Positions 15,101 to 27,100 of a DNA stretch of 64,000 bases are shown piece by piece. The notes beneath the pieces were generated by a model that did not search any database, was not told where the DNA came from, and worked only from the letters and a program-made list of their open reading frames with translations. The position numbers and the translations under genes were made by a program. Within the stretch, counting starts at the first letter, position 1. Each line of letters starts with the position of its first letter. This DNA is from Varanus komodoensis (Eukaryota > Chordata > Lepidosauria > Squamata > Varanidae), in the NCBI RefSeq assembly GCF_004798865.1, contig NW_025335268.1, positions 36,544,034 to 36,608,033 of the forward strand. The letters run 5' to 3'.

Positions 15101-18100
15101 GATGCACGGATGTTAGTTGCCTTTAAAAAAACAAAAAAGACAGGTTCAATAAGTTCAATTGCCTGTTTAAGGGGAAACTAAAGTTGTGATTCTAAATATA
15201 GAATTATTTTCTATTTATACAATCTGTTTTAATTAAAATTTGGTTTTTCAAGCTCTATTTTATTGTTAGCCATGTGAAGCACAATTGGTTCACACCATGT
15301 GGCAGCACACTGCGGCTTAATCTATCCCAAGGTGCGGGGGGGGGGGTCATATTGTATGGCCCCAAGTGGCAGAAGCTGCTTGAGGGTTAGAGAATTCTCA
15401 ATCCATGGCTAGTTTTAACCATGTTTAAATAACTAAATAATTGAATACATAAAACTCTAGCAGGTGTTCCTTCTGCTTCCCTTATTAGGTGGACTCACCC
15501 ATCCTGGAGTACAAGCTCCACATAACAGAGGGGCAGCATGTGTCCCCCCAGCCCCACAACTGCTGCGCTAATGCGTTACATTTGAACAATGGCTGGGATG
15601 AATTAAAATGCAACATCTGAGCCAAGCCTTCCATTTATTTTTTTACCCTGTTGCATCTAGAAAATGATTCCCTGAACATCCTAACAACCAGTTACCATCT
15701 TGTTGTAAACCATCCCGAGACGTCAGTGATGGGACGGTATATAAAAGTATTAAATAAATAAACAAACAAACTTCTGAATATATACCAAAAGTATCACTTT
15801 CTAGAGTTGGTTTTTGAACTGAGAACTCACCAATTTCTTTTTCAGTTTGTAGTTTTCCTTATATACTAATATGACAGCCCTTTTGAACACTAAGAAAAAA
15901 GAAGAAGAGAAGTATTACTTGTTATGCTTCCAAAAATGTGCTGCACTTTAACCTGTGGAGGGGAATAAGAGATTGTTAACTGGCCCTGGGGTTTCCCAAG
16001 ATCACCTGTGACTGGTCCTAATGGTGTTTGTCCAAAGGACTCTCTCACATCCCTGGACTTGTCAGTGTTTGCATTCCACATTCATTCATTCATTCATTTA
16101 TTACTTTGATTTATATCCTGCCTTTTTCCTACAGAGGGCTCAAGGCAGCTTACATCATTTATCCCTACAACAACAACCCTGTGAGGTAGGTTGGGCTGAG
16201 AGTCTGTGACTGGCCCAAAGTCACCCAGTTGGCTCCATAGCTGAGTGGGGACTCGAATCCGGATCGCCTGAGTCCCAGTCCCATGCTCTTAACCACTACA
16301 CCACATTGGCTCTCCTGGGTATATACATCCTGGGTATATTTCCATGCATGATCTAGCTGCACCTTAAAACTTAATCAAATACATTTGAAGTGGGAGCTAA
16401 GGCTGCAGTTGTATCAATTTGGTATTTATTAAGAATTGCAAAACATAAGACTACAGTCTGAGGACTAGAAAGCATGCATGCAAATGTTTACTCTGGGACA
16501 ATGAAGTACGACAGTAAACTGAAATGCCAGAGTACATGTCTAAAGGCACCTTGATAATTATGATTTGTAATTTACGAGTAAGAGCCACTGCGGTGTAGTG
16601 GCTAGAATGTTGGGCTGGGACTCAGGAATCCAAGTCCCCACTCAGCTGTGACATTCCCTGGGTGACTCTGGTCCAATGACCCTCCCTCTAACCTACCTCA
16701 TGGGGTGGTTGTGAGTATAAAATGGAGAAGTGAACCACACAATTGCCTGGGCTGCCTCCCAAAAAGAAAAAAAGCCAGGATTTGAATGCACTGTGAAAAT
16801 TATAAATAAAATAAGATGGCTTGATGTCTAACTAAAAGCTATTTCCAGTAAGTCACACAGACTGCAAACTATATCGACAGTATAGAAATGGGCATAATTA
16901 TTGCAGCTCATACACCACAATTGTAGAGCCTAGTTGGAGCATTGCTGCCCCCAAATGGTGACTACTAAGAACAATTTCTGGGTGGCAGAGATTCTATTTT
17001 GGACTAACATTTGCAAGCTGCATAGCTTCATTAGACACATAGAAACAGAGTGAGGCAGATGGGGCCTCCCGGGCTGTCTAGTCTGACCCTTGGCTCCAGC
17101 CATTGAAAGCTTTCATACTGGCACCCTGCAATTGCTGCACCCGGTGCATAATCATCACAGCAGCTTGGTGCAGCATATTCCTTTTACATCGAACCCTGGA
17201 ACTCTAGGTTGTCGAGGGAGAAACAATGCAGAATGTTGAGTGCATGATAAGCCTGCTTAGGGGCAGCGGCACCCCTGGGTGGTTTATCTCTGCCCGGTGG
17301 GTGAGGGCAGGGAGCTGGAAACCAGCCTACTCACGGCATGTTCAACAATGCCGAAGGGTGTTGAGATGTGCAAATCACGACATGGACTCTCCTGCTCCTT
17401 CTCTCATCCATGAGCAAGGGAGTGAACACCAGTCAGTCCATGCCAAGAGTAGGGCAGCAGTAAATTTGGGGAAATTCTCAAGTTTGAAGTAGCACAAAAT
17501 ATCATTTTTAAAAAGGGGGAGGATACCCTCAAAACAACCCAATGAGGATTCAGCATGATCAGTGGCCCTGTGCTGACATGGAGACGGGATAGGACAGGAA
17601 TGAAGGAGGGGAAACAGAATGCAAAATGTGTGGCAAGCCCCGCTTGGGTTTTCGTTTAGCCTTGTTCCATAAAATGGATCAATCTATCAGCCTGCCTTAC
17701 AGGTCTAAGGATCACACAGTGATATATGCAATGTACTTTCAGATATTTTTAAAAACAGAGTTATATGAATACTAAAAAAATTGCAATGTTCATGATATAT
17801 ATTCCACAGTCAAGCATTATACCTTTCAACCCTATCCTGCATTGTGTGCTACCCCACCGGTAATCACAGAACAGGAGGTTAAAGCACATCAAATACTGGT
17901 AACCATTACATGTCTAGCTTAGGCGATTTTAAATACATCATTAGTATAGACCACTCACCAAACACGGTGAGTTCTAGGTCCTTTCTTGTTTTGCTTAATG
18001 ATGGGAATGGATTCAGCCATGTAACTGTAGAGTGCAGAAGCAGTTCCCCCATGGAAAGTTCTGTGACCTGAGGCCATTGTACACAAGAAGAGTCGTTAAT

Positions 18101-21100
18101 TTTAACAGTCTTCATAACAGAAGTCACCCCACTCAACAGGAGACAGGCTCCATCGTAAAGCCAACTGCAAGCGACACAAAAGGAACAGATGGAAGCCAGC
18201 CAAGACGAGACAAGCCACGGACTTTGGGAGAAGTACATTAGCAAGGGCAATGCTTGGACATGCACCATCTTCGCTATCTCCGTTGAGTGTGCCTGCCAAT
18301 ATTACTCTAAGATCCGGGGAAATATGCAGAACTTCTTTCAGAATGTCTTGGTTGATGATCTGTATCCTGAACATTATAATTACCTTCTAGTATCTGAGGA
18401 TAAAGATAGGACACTCCTAATCTAGACAAACCGCTCCCTCCACATTTCTGTAGCAGACTTGAGGCAGCAGTCACATCCAGCACATCTTGTGCTCTTTAAT
18501 TTATACAGCCCTATTACCTGCCCACTAGGAAATGTGCCCCACTGAGTCCTATGGGACCTATGCCCAAATAGTCAGTCAGAATTTCAGCCTAAAGGTGCCT
18601 TGCCTGTAAAACAAGAGACAGAATGACTTAGCAGGAATATTAGCAGGTCAAGCAGCTACCTGTTCTGTTGTCCTTTAGTACTTTTTGCTGCTGATTATAT
18701 TACATAGAATACAAACTACATAAAGCAATACACATTTTTTCTGTCTGTCCTTTTCTTTCTAAAGTTACCCAATTGTTTAAAAACAAAGTATGTTAATACA
18801 TGAAATTGTTGGTGTAGTTTTCCTGATAATGGCTCCCTATTTTAATCAGAACGTGCAGCTACCTCATTGCAGTCTGATGTACAAGCCAGTCCTTTTCAGT
18901 TTTCTTGTTTCATCAGGTTTAAGGATGAAGTTTAAATTACTTACATGAACAAACTTCCTCTTACCTCTTTCTTGGTTCCACTTTGATCAGCAACCAGTTG
19001 GTCAAAGACTGCCCCATAATCCTCATAAATCTTCTGCATTTCATTGATGTGACTGGCCACCTTTTCCATTGCCTTCAGCGCTTCTGCAATTTTTAAGACA
19101 AGACTGTAATTGAATGCATCACTAAACAAGCCAGTTGAAAAGTGTGATTGATTTAAAACCTGATTTTTTTAGGGAATAAATGGATTTATTTATGGTGATA
19201 AATAGACTGGCAAGACTGCCCTAATGCAGGGCTCTGCGAACATTTCCCACATCTCAGGAAAGCACTTCACAGTGGCTACATTCAGACATCACAACCAACC
19301 ATGGTTTGTCTTGATGGGATAAAATCAAGCCTCCCCTTGGACTTCTGCTATCTTCTCCAGCATGGCCATAAGGAGACCGGTAGCTCTGAGTTTGGTTGTA
19401 AATTAACAGCAGCCTGTCATGTTGTCCAGCGCCAGGAAATTGTAGTTAATCTTCAATATGGTGTTTTGAAACAAGCCAGCTTCATAACCCAATCACTGAT
19501 TATCTAAAAATTCAGCATTGTGTTGGGCTTGCATTACAACCCAAGCTGCAGCTAATCCAAAGAGGAAACCAAAGTACCAACATTCCTCTTGTGGCCACAC
19601 TGTGCACCATCGTTTCTCGTGAAGTCCAAATTCAGCCACCGAGTAATTTGTATGATAAAGTTTTCCTTCAAGCAGCTCAGTGCACAAGATATGATCAGAC
19701 TACAGTAAATCACTATGGCAGTTGTTAAATGGAACTCTGAAATCAAGAACTTGGAGCTCAAGTACCTGTGAGATGGTGATGCTCCTCACTTTCCGTGTCT
19801 GTCAGAGACACCAGCTCTTTCAAGAGCAGCGGGTATTTCAGCACTCTCTGGACTGGCTTGATGAGGAAGGACTCCAGGGTGGAAGAATGCTGTTTAGTGG
19901 GGTTGTGAGCCTCCAGAAAGGCTTTAAAGGCTTTATCTGTTTTGGCTAAAGGAAAAACAAAGCATCAGCATTCCAAAATGAAACCACAAGCGTAATGCTC
20001 CCAGGCATTGTGGGCAATAAATGTTTAAACTGCAATGCCACAAGACGTTTTAAGCCACTAAACTCGTCTTTAAGTACACTGGACAGTAGAACATATTGCA
20101 TTCATAGTGATAACACCACGAACCTGTGTTCTCATTTTTAGTATCGTTTGATTTTAATAAAGCACCATCAATGTTCACTACAATGATTGGTGTCTCATTT
20201 ACATCCTGCCTTTCTTCCATCATGAACCTGAGCTCTATGTGGGACAGCCCTTAAGGCTAGTCCGAAGTTGGAGCCAGTCCAGAAGGCTGCAGCTCAGCCA
20301 CTTTCAGCAGCTTCCTCTTTCCAGCAAGCAACTTCTCTTCCGAGGGGGCATACTACCACCTGCCTGAGAGCAGCCATCCGATGGCGTGCTCCGAGTCATT
20401 CCTAGTGAACCCATGGCCTAACCAGGATCCTCTTGGATCCTTGTGGCAGCTGCACTACTGCCTCTGAAGGTCAGGTGGGCACCTATTTCAGAAAGCCTTC
20501 CTTGTTGACCAGCAACTACTTTTGCTGATATTCCATTTTCAATACAATACTTTATCATCTTTTTGGCCATTTATGATTCACCACTCTGAACAGACAAGGA
20601 GTGGTAGGTAGGTAGGTTAGACAGACGGAAGTCAAGACAACACCCATGCGATTCCCATGTAGTCTCTCCTAGAAGCATTGACCAGATGAGCTCAGCTCAG
20701 CTTCAACTAGGCTGCTGTATTGCGACCCTTTTGGTCAAGCTGTTGCTATTATCTACTTTCACTGATCTTATCTAATGCAAAGCATTGATTTAAAATATAA
20801 CTATTCAGGACACTAACAAAGAAAACAGAAGCCAGTTTTGGCAATATAAGAACTACTTAAATGTGTAACAATATCTCCTGGCACATGCCAAAAATTATCA
20901 CCAGAAATGATGTCTCTGATTAAGATTTCAATTCTGTAGAGTTAAAATCAAAGTGTTGAATCCTACTGAAATAGTACTAACTTTCCCTGCCATCCACTTT
21001 TTGTAAATACGTACAACTATAAACATTATTTACAAGCAAATGTACTGATGCGTAGCAGGTTTTTTTCCAGGCAATGCATCGGCACTTTCCTAATAAAAAA

Positions 21101-24100
21101 GAGGGCTGACTGTGTGAAAGCTATTTCTGGATATATTCAAACTGCTCTTTTAAACAAAGGAAAATTGCTTTTAGAAAAGCAAAACCTGGTCTTCCAAACT
21201 AGAACGAAAAAGATGGAAAATCCAGAGTTAGTCAGAAACACAAAGGAAGCTTTCTTGTAAGGGTTGCTAAAGAGTTTTTTAAAATTGCTTTATAGTATAG
21301 AATAAAGAAATTAAAGCAAGGCCATACTTTAATTCTCTTGCCCAAAAAAAAAAAAAAAAATTGTTTCTGTGCTTCAAATCTGTCACATGCACAAATTCAT
21401 CAAGACAATTACCTCTTTCAAGAACCTTCTGTACTTTAATGTGGTTTGCACAGAATCCACTGTACAATTTGAAGTGATCAGCATAATAGAGAAAAGACCC
21501 TCCCAAAGAGAACAGCAGTTTCTGAAATCAACACAAGCAGATTATTAGAAAAGAACACATCTATTCCATGGAAATTCCTTGTTATTTTAAAGGATCAACT
21601 AGTATTCCCTGTTTTCTTAAAGCATTATTCATTCATTCCTCTAAAACATTTATAAGCTACCTCTCTAAGACTTCCAAAGTCCAGAACACCAATTAGACTT
21701 ATGAAAAACAACCCAAAGTTATCTTCAAAAAAGGGTATGAATGGGAAATGATGCAGTAATCAACAAATAAAAACACTCTAATTAAGAATGTGTCATTTTC
21801 CAATACGTATGTCTACTTCATACCCTGAAAAAAAACAAAAGCCCGGAAACTGTGCTCTTTTTATTTTATGTAGTATGAAACTGCATGAAAGAAACAAACT
21901 ATTGCAACTATTGCAATTCTGTAACTGAAGCTCTTATCTGCTCTAACAATTACACATATTTATGAAAATATTTATACAAGGTCTTCCTAATTATCTACAA
22001 AATCAGAAGTCCTAATACAAGAAAAGCAAAGAGATAATTAACCGTTTGTTAGGTTTACATGTACTAAATTAAACCAGTGTGTTAGAAAGTAAGCCGAGTG
22101 ACTGTGAATCACCTCATTGTCGTTCTTTCTAATGCACTAATTAAAAAAACGCCTTTAGAGCAGTTTTTATTGCAGGCAGTCACAGGATTCAAATTAATAC
22201 ACTTCTCAGATGGGATTAGGGAGAGACCAAGCGAGTACATGATATAGGATGGTGTGTGTGTGCCTGCCAGTCACAATGTAAAATTACACTTCCCAAAATT
22301 GTCCTTTAAGCACATGCATTAAAACATCGGTGTGTCTGCCTGATAGACTTGCATGACAGTTGGGCAGTCATGGCTCATGCCAAAGCCTTCTGAGCACTGC
22401 AGTGCTGGTTGTAAAGCCCCTCCTAAAGACTACAGTTTCTAGGATCCTCCAGAAGCTCCCTTGGCTACAGAGAGACATAGGTGCATGTGCCTCAAAGTTA
22501 TGGTTCTCAAAATACTCAGGATCCCTCCATAATGAAATGAAGGTGATTGTAAAGAGGCAGTGTGATAGGCTCATGGCCACCACTTACTCACTGACCAGAT
22601 TCTTGCAGATCTTAATTATGCCAAAAGATGGAGGGCTAACTTGCAACATCAACAGCTACAGGGGGTTACCTTTCCAACAGTGATGTTCACAGTGCATGGA
22701 TCAGAATGGCTAAACTAAGAATATCCGGGAAAGTCTGCTGTCGGCCCATCAGCCAAAAGCAGTTTTACATGCCTGTGAAGCCAAATGAGTCTCAGCTAAA
22801 AATCATCAAACCTAATAGCAAGAAATGTGGTCGTGACCTTTCAGAAACCAGGCAACAATAAAGCCCGCTTTTTTCTTTTTCTTCTTTTTCTCCACAGGCT
22901 TAAAACTTCCATGAGTCTCCTTTCACTATTTTCCCATTGCCAGCCTCTTGAGAATAAAGGATGTGCAGACAAAAGATCTACCTTTGAATGATTTAAACAA
23001 TTTTCCTTTCCAGGTTAAACAAGTCTTACTGGTTAAAAGCTTGAGAACCCCTAACAGATATGACCAGCTCCTTTTGGTCTATGGAATGAATCCATGAACC
23101 GCATTCAGTGAGTGTTGCTTTTATCATAACTAAAATGGACCTCCCACTGCTTTTGGAAGCTGCTTATCTCTGATAGTAAACAGAATGAATTCAGAAAGGA
23201 TTGTGCAGGGAAGGCGCATCAAAAACATCGCCTCAATGATGGTCACACGGCTGAAGACAGCACGAGCTTCCAGGAAAAGCAAACACAGTTCAATCGTCAG
23301 CAAGGTGTTCACTGGCACATAACCTTATAAGATCTTCTGAGGTGAATGGTGCTCCAGATGTTTTGCCTACAATTCCCATCATCCCTCATCCTTGGCTTGG
23401 CTGGCTATGGGAGTTGTAGGCCATAACATCTGGAAGTTTGCAAGTTGCCCTCTACAGTTCTAAGACTACAACCACCTCAACTAAAGAAGTAAGTTCTCGA
23501 TTAGATCAAATGTAATCTATGTTCAGTGCTTTTGGCCAGTAGAACAGACAGTATCAGCAAGTCGAATATCCCATCCCAATGAATCTGCAGCAGAGGTTTA
23601 GGGGACTCTCTCGAGCTGATGGCAGAAATGCAGGGCAGAGAGGAAAGGAAGCTCTGACTGCATGAACAGACATTTACTTGTGTCTGATTGGGTTTAGTAC
23701 ACCACTGTTGTATTCAACACGCATAAGCATGCAAAAACCACAGGGTGTACATATTGTGCCTGTGATACCAAAGTTATGTGTGGGAAAGCAACTACTTTGC
23801 TCAATAGATTCCTAAATATTAAATGTCAAGAACAAAGGCATAAATTTGACTTTCAAACAGTGCTCTTGCTTCTTTTGTTTAACAACAGTCGAATAACTCT
23901 TCTACTCCTGCAACACTCACCCACCTTTTCCCAATCCTCTGGTGCAGCCACAAAGATGAGGAGAAGAGAAGCGCTTGCTTCCATTTTCAGTTCATTTCAA
24001 TTGGCCATTATGCCCAAACACTAAGTGTGGTTAGCTATAATTTATTGAAACAAGTCAGCTCCACAAACCATAGCTTTGAAGCTGGCTTGTTTCAGACTAA

Positions 24101-27100
24101 ACTGAGTTTGGCTGAGTCCAGACATAATGCTTGTGACTAATGGTGTGGGCTAAAAATCAAATAAAGAAATAAATGCTAAATGAGGTAACACCCAGTGCAG
24201 CATTAGTTAGTGCCAAAGAGAAAATGCATGCCCATTGTACACAGTGGAAGCAATTACAGAAATGCAAACTGTCTCTGAGATAATTCAGTTAATACCCAGA
24301 TAGCTACCAATTTGAGTCCTTTAGCTTTTATGCATATAAGAATAGAAAAGAGGGAAAGGAAGGAGAATAGTAAGTCAAAGTACTAAGATTACTCTCAGAA
24401 TGTATTTTTAAGTCATATTGAGAATTCAAGATTCTTTATGTACCCGGAACTGGGAAGGGGTTTCAAGTATGTTAAAATCTGAACAGGAAGAAAGTCCATC
24501 TTCAAGGGTCTCTAAAAACACCTTCTGAAAATCCAACATCTCTGGTAGGCTACCAAACAAAGAGTCCATCTGCATGGAAGAAACAGAAATCAAAAACAGA
24601 GAATCTAAGTTGTTTGTCCTTTGCAGTAAAACCACCTAACAGAAAACACTCCATCAATAGCTTGTGACAGGTATACAAAGGGATACTTAACATTAATGAA
24701 TCTGTCTCAGAACAATGTTGCCACCAAATGCAGAAGAACAAGTAATTTCTGAAACAGACATTTCTTAGAAACGCTTTTGTCAGAAGAACAGTCAAATTTT
24801 AACAGAGACATGACTAATTCAGGAGACAGAACAGCCAAACGTTTTTTTTTCCTTTCATGTCTGATTTGATGGAAATGCTTCTCGCATTGCAAAAGATTGG
24901 TAAATGTTTCAAAAGTCACCAACAAAAATCTCTTACCTCATCTTGAGTGAGGAAGGTCTCACTTTGTAGAGGGTCCAAGTATAATTGAAATAGGCAGCTC
25001 AGATCCTGTAAGGGTAGCAAAAATCATACATCCAGTTGCATGAGTTCAAAATATGATTTGAAAAGAAAATAGCATCTTTGATAATATTCACATGGATGTA
25101 TGAGCTAACAGTGGTCAGAAACAGTTTTTATTGGGAACCTACTGTTTGAACTCTAATGCTGTGAGACACTCCTAGCATAAAGGACAGTAAGGAAATAGGT
25201 ATTAATTTGATAGTTTCCATAGCTATCTCATTAAATGGCTATTAATTTGATAGCTATGGAACACACTGTAACAAAAGAACAACTCCTCAATCCACCCTTT
25301 AAATGAGGAGTGAGGAATTGTTATTTTAATGATGAAGGCCCCATGTATTTTTTTAGGCAAATAAAGAGTCCAAGTGTGTGTTTACCCACATTCCTTGGGG
25401 GAAATTTCTTAGCAGTGGCACACCAGGATTGGGCAAGGCCTGTTGTGATGCATCATCCATTTTCTTTCTGCCATATGCTCTCTGTCTCTTCCTCTTCCTA
25501 CCCCCATTCCATTCCCACTTCCTCCCATGCCCCAAAAAACTGTCTGACTTGTGGGGGACCACAATCTGCACACTTCCCTAGGCCTGCACAGGTAAGCTCC
25601 TAGGTATGCATCTGATGCAGGGGATCCAAAGGGAATGGAGCTGCAGTTGCAAGAAAAAACTATCAACTAAGCACTGCTGATAAATCAGCTCTGATGATAA
25701 ACATGCAGCACATGACCAGAAAACATAAGGAGCTGGAGAGAAAAAGGGAAAATGCACAAGATCGCCATTACCTTTACATAGGACTTTTCTGTGTCCATAA
25801 GCTCTTGGATGACCTTCCGAAGTCTATCTGCATCGGTAAGTTGCCGTGCCAGTGGCTTTAGAGGGAGAGTATCTTTTATTCCTTCCATATCATTTACCTG
25901 AGCTTCATGGAGATGTGGACACAATGCTGAAATCTGTTCTGCACTCTGCAGGTGGAAAAACCAGACACACCATATTGACGCTCTTTTGCTTCACTTGCAC
26001 ATTGACTCCTTTATGACCCCACCCAGCCCCTGGCCACGAAGTCGGTCTTTAACAGTGCAGTCCAACTGCATTCCGCACAAGCGTGCACAGGTTTGCAGGC
26101 AAAGGCAAGTTGTGGTCCTCCAGACTTTCTTGCCTATAACTCCCATGATCATCCATGACTGGTGATTATACTGGTTCTTATTTAACATTATTTATTATTC
26201 ATTTCAATCTTATGCCACCTATAGAAATGGCTGAATGGCTCTCCGGGTGATTTACAGCTGTCCATAAAACAGACAATACAATTGATACAAACATTTTCCA
26301 AAATGCTAAAGTCAAATTTAATGCTGCTAAAACAACATACAAATGTGACCAAAATGCAAGAATAAAGCCGCACAATAATGAACAAAACCAACCAGCAGCT
26401 ATCTACTATTGTTGAGCTCCCCCTCCCCACTCTATTGCAAATCACCCCAATGAAATCAAACTTCTGCTCACCCCTGCTATACAGCAAACAGACTTACAAT
26501 CTGCAGAGCACTATGGAAATGGAGAGTTAAATGACATAATCTTCCATTTGGAGCTTGGTGTGTTTTTTTAAACTCTTCAGGTAATTGCAGCACCCAACAT
26601 GCAAGGAGAGATTAGTCTGCTATCACACATGGTGCTGCATGAAGCTTCTGGATGTCCAATAAGGGAGGCAAATCTGGCTAAGGGCTGGCTAGGGTGGGCG
26701 GCAGTTGTTGACCACAACATCTGGAGGGCCGCCAGCTGTCCAGCCCTGTTCTATATCTTTAACCTCATACTAAGATACAAACAGTGTGAATCTACTGAAC
26801 CCTTGTCCAAATCTAGGACATCGGGGAGAAGGGCTTATGATTCTTATTTACATGAGAATGGAAGATGGGTCCAGACAGTGCAGGAGAGTACACCTTTGTG
26901 GATGAACTTTATTCCAAGTTAAAATGGAGGACAAGGTACAGCACAAGTTGAACTGTAAAGCGACTCCCTCTGATAATTTCAGTCAAAAGGTGGGAGCTTT
27001 ATTTTAAAGAGTTTTTCTGGCAAGCTGCTGGAAGTGTGAAGTGGCAGGGTGCCAGTAAGTCAGATAAGACTGAACTCAGAAGACGCACAGCCTCTGTCAA

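Larger units (their letters stand above)
15890..17958 (-). other. TIAM2 intron with two SINEs
   Basis: This 2.1 kb intron carries an inverted pair of SINEs (16081-16315 and 16581-16812) and a short CR1 terminus at 17036-17103. The segment 17104-17958 shows nothing I can name. Confidence 0.8.
21522..24443 (-). other. TIAM2 intron
   Basis: This 2.9 kb intron contains a palindromic MITE-like element (23353-23433), an imperfect inverted repeat at about 22081-22135 and a hairpin-forming segment at 24044-24094. I see no exon. Confidence 0.75.

Noticed and set aside
16280-16315. tRNA gene-like promoter boxes (also at 11830, 16590, 47540, 59670)
   Set aside because: They are the heads of tRNA-derived SINEs with SINE bodies attached, not tRNA genes.
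18068-18110. Upstream extension of the PH-start exon (open frame continues with [12 protein letters not shown])
   Set aside because: The acceptor at 18068-18069 gives the family junction KEV-TEL and the correct phase; the extension has no family match.
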